Source: Kitasatospora phosalacinea (GTDB lineage: Bacteria > Actinomycetota > Actinomycetes > Streptomycetales > Streptomycetaceae). Taken from it: 13,384 bases of DNA. Under the pieces are notes generated by a model. The model saw only the letters and a list, made by a program, of their open reading frames with translations, was not told the DNA's origin and searched no databases. Each line of letters starts with the position of its first letter. Positions within the stretch are counted from its first letter, which is position 1. Made by a program: the position numbers and the translations under genes. Location: assembly GCF_000717185.1 (NCBI RefSeq), contig NZ_JNYE01000139.1, forward strand, positions 1 to 13,384, given 5' to 3'. Shown in pieces: positions 13,199-13,384 of this stretch.

Positions 13199-13232
13199 CC
13201 GCCCCGCCCCCGGAGAACCGGGGACGGGGCGG
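13199..13232 (-). terminator. Terminator of sucA/kgd
   Basis: Arms CCGCCCCGCCCCCGG (13199-13213) and CCGGGGACGGGGCGG (13218-13232) pair over 15 positions with one mismatch around an AGAA loop, 25 bases beyond the sucA stop. On the minus strand it is followed by GGTTCCGTTTCC, a weak T-rich tail. Confidence 0.8.
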
Positions 13233-13257
13233 TCGGGGCCGTGCCGCGCTCAGCGCG

Positions 13258-13384
13258 TCAGAGCGAGAACACCTCTGCGACCAGTGCCTGCTGTTCGGCG
13301 GCGTGGCGCTTGGCGGAGCCGACGGCGGGGGCGGAGGAGGCGGGGCGGGCGACGCGGCGCAGGCGGGCGTTGCCGCCGGTGCGG
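13258..13384 (-). CDS. sucA: Multifunctional 2-oxoglutarate dehydrogenase/decarboxylase E1 (C-terminal end)
   Basis: Only the last 41 complete codons are inside the window; the gene continues past its right edge. The minus-strand translation contains LRRVARPASSAPAVGSAKRH and ends HAAEQQALVAEVFSL. The RPASSAPAVGS segment is the conserved C-terminus of SucA/Kgd-type thiamine-diphosphate E1 proteins, where E. coli SucA has RPSASPAVG; in actinobacteria the full protein is a fused succinyltransferase-E1 enzyme of about 1,200-1,300 residues. It catalyses the entry step from 2-oxoglutarate towards succinyl-CoA in the TCA cycle. The identification rests on this short tail, so the fused architecture is inferred. 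A terminator separates it from the kinase gene downstream. Confidence 0.85.
   Translation of the reverse strand, partial: RTGGNARLRRVARPASSAPAVGSAKRHAAEQQALVAEVFSL

Overview
The window is very GC-rich with strong third-position G/C codon bias. Its gene set (nickel superoxide dismutase with its maturation protease, CGNR zinc-finger regulator, PadR plus DUF4097 pair, a small acidic DUF6104-type protein, an actinobacterial SucA/Kgd C-terminus) points to a filamentous actinomycete of the Streptomyces/Kitasatospora group. Nothing indicates a plasmid, phage or integrative element. I see no transposase, integrase, tRNA, rRNA, CRISPR array or origin. This looks like ordinary chromosome with near-complete coding coverage; the genus call rests on recalled family resemblance, not a search.

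Layout: 1-145 is a G-run-rich stretch followed by the sodN terminator. sodN (146-541, minus) and sodX (646-1053, plus) diverge from a 104-base region. A CGNR zinc-finger regulator (1095-1682, minus) converges on sodX. Next is a minus-strand polar amino-acid ABC transporter operon, transcribed lipoprotein (3693-4634), permease (2614-3657), ATPase (1811-2617), ending in a strong terminator. Upstream of it, a second paralogous solute-binding lipoprotein (4901-5854, minus) has its own hairpins. A 563-base divergent region separates this from the plus-strand malic enzyme (6418-7611) and contains a strongly structured leader. After a terminator, an MDR-family oxidoreductase (7784-8746, plus) appears to be transcribed leaderless. 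A shared terminator separates it from a minus-strand operon of a DUF4097 protein (9822-10715) and a PadR regulator (8821-9822), whose promoter overlaps two palindromic operator-like sites. The last block, all minus, is the end of sucA/kgd (13258-13384, cut by the window), a terminator, a membrane Ser/Thr kinase (11185-13056) and the small DUF6104-type protein (10943-11122).

How the genes may work together: SodX should remove the 14-residue SodN propeptide so that the nickel hook can form. The ABC genes form one importer with a possible alternative binding protein. The malic enzyme links C4 acids to pyruvate and NAD(P)H, and SucA is the 2-oxoglutarate entry to succinyl-CoA, so several genes sit around the 2-oxoglutarate/C4/amino-acid node, although they are in separate transcription units. 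The PadR/DUF4097 pair looks like a self-regulating unit of unknown function.

Most worth a second look: the malic-enzyme leader (a hairpin array with two mutually exclusive pairings and a Shine-Dalgarno in a hairpin loop); the PadR/DUF4097 operon with tandem operators and an upstream G-quadruplex motif; and the uncharacterised extracellular domain of the kinase beside sucA. I did not find clear evidence of a wholly new system.
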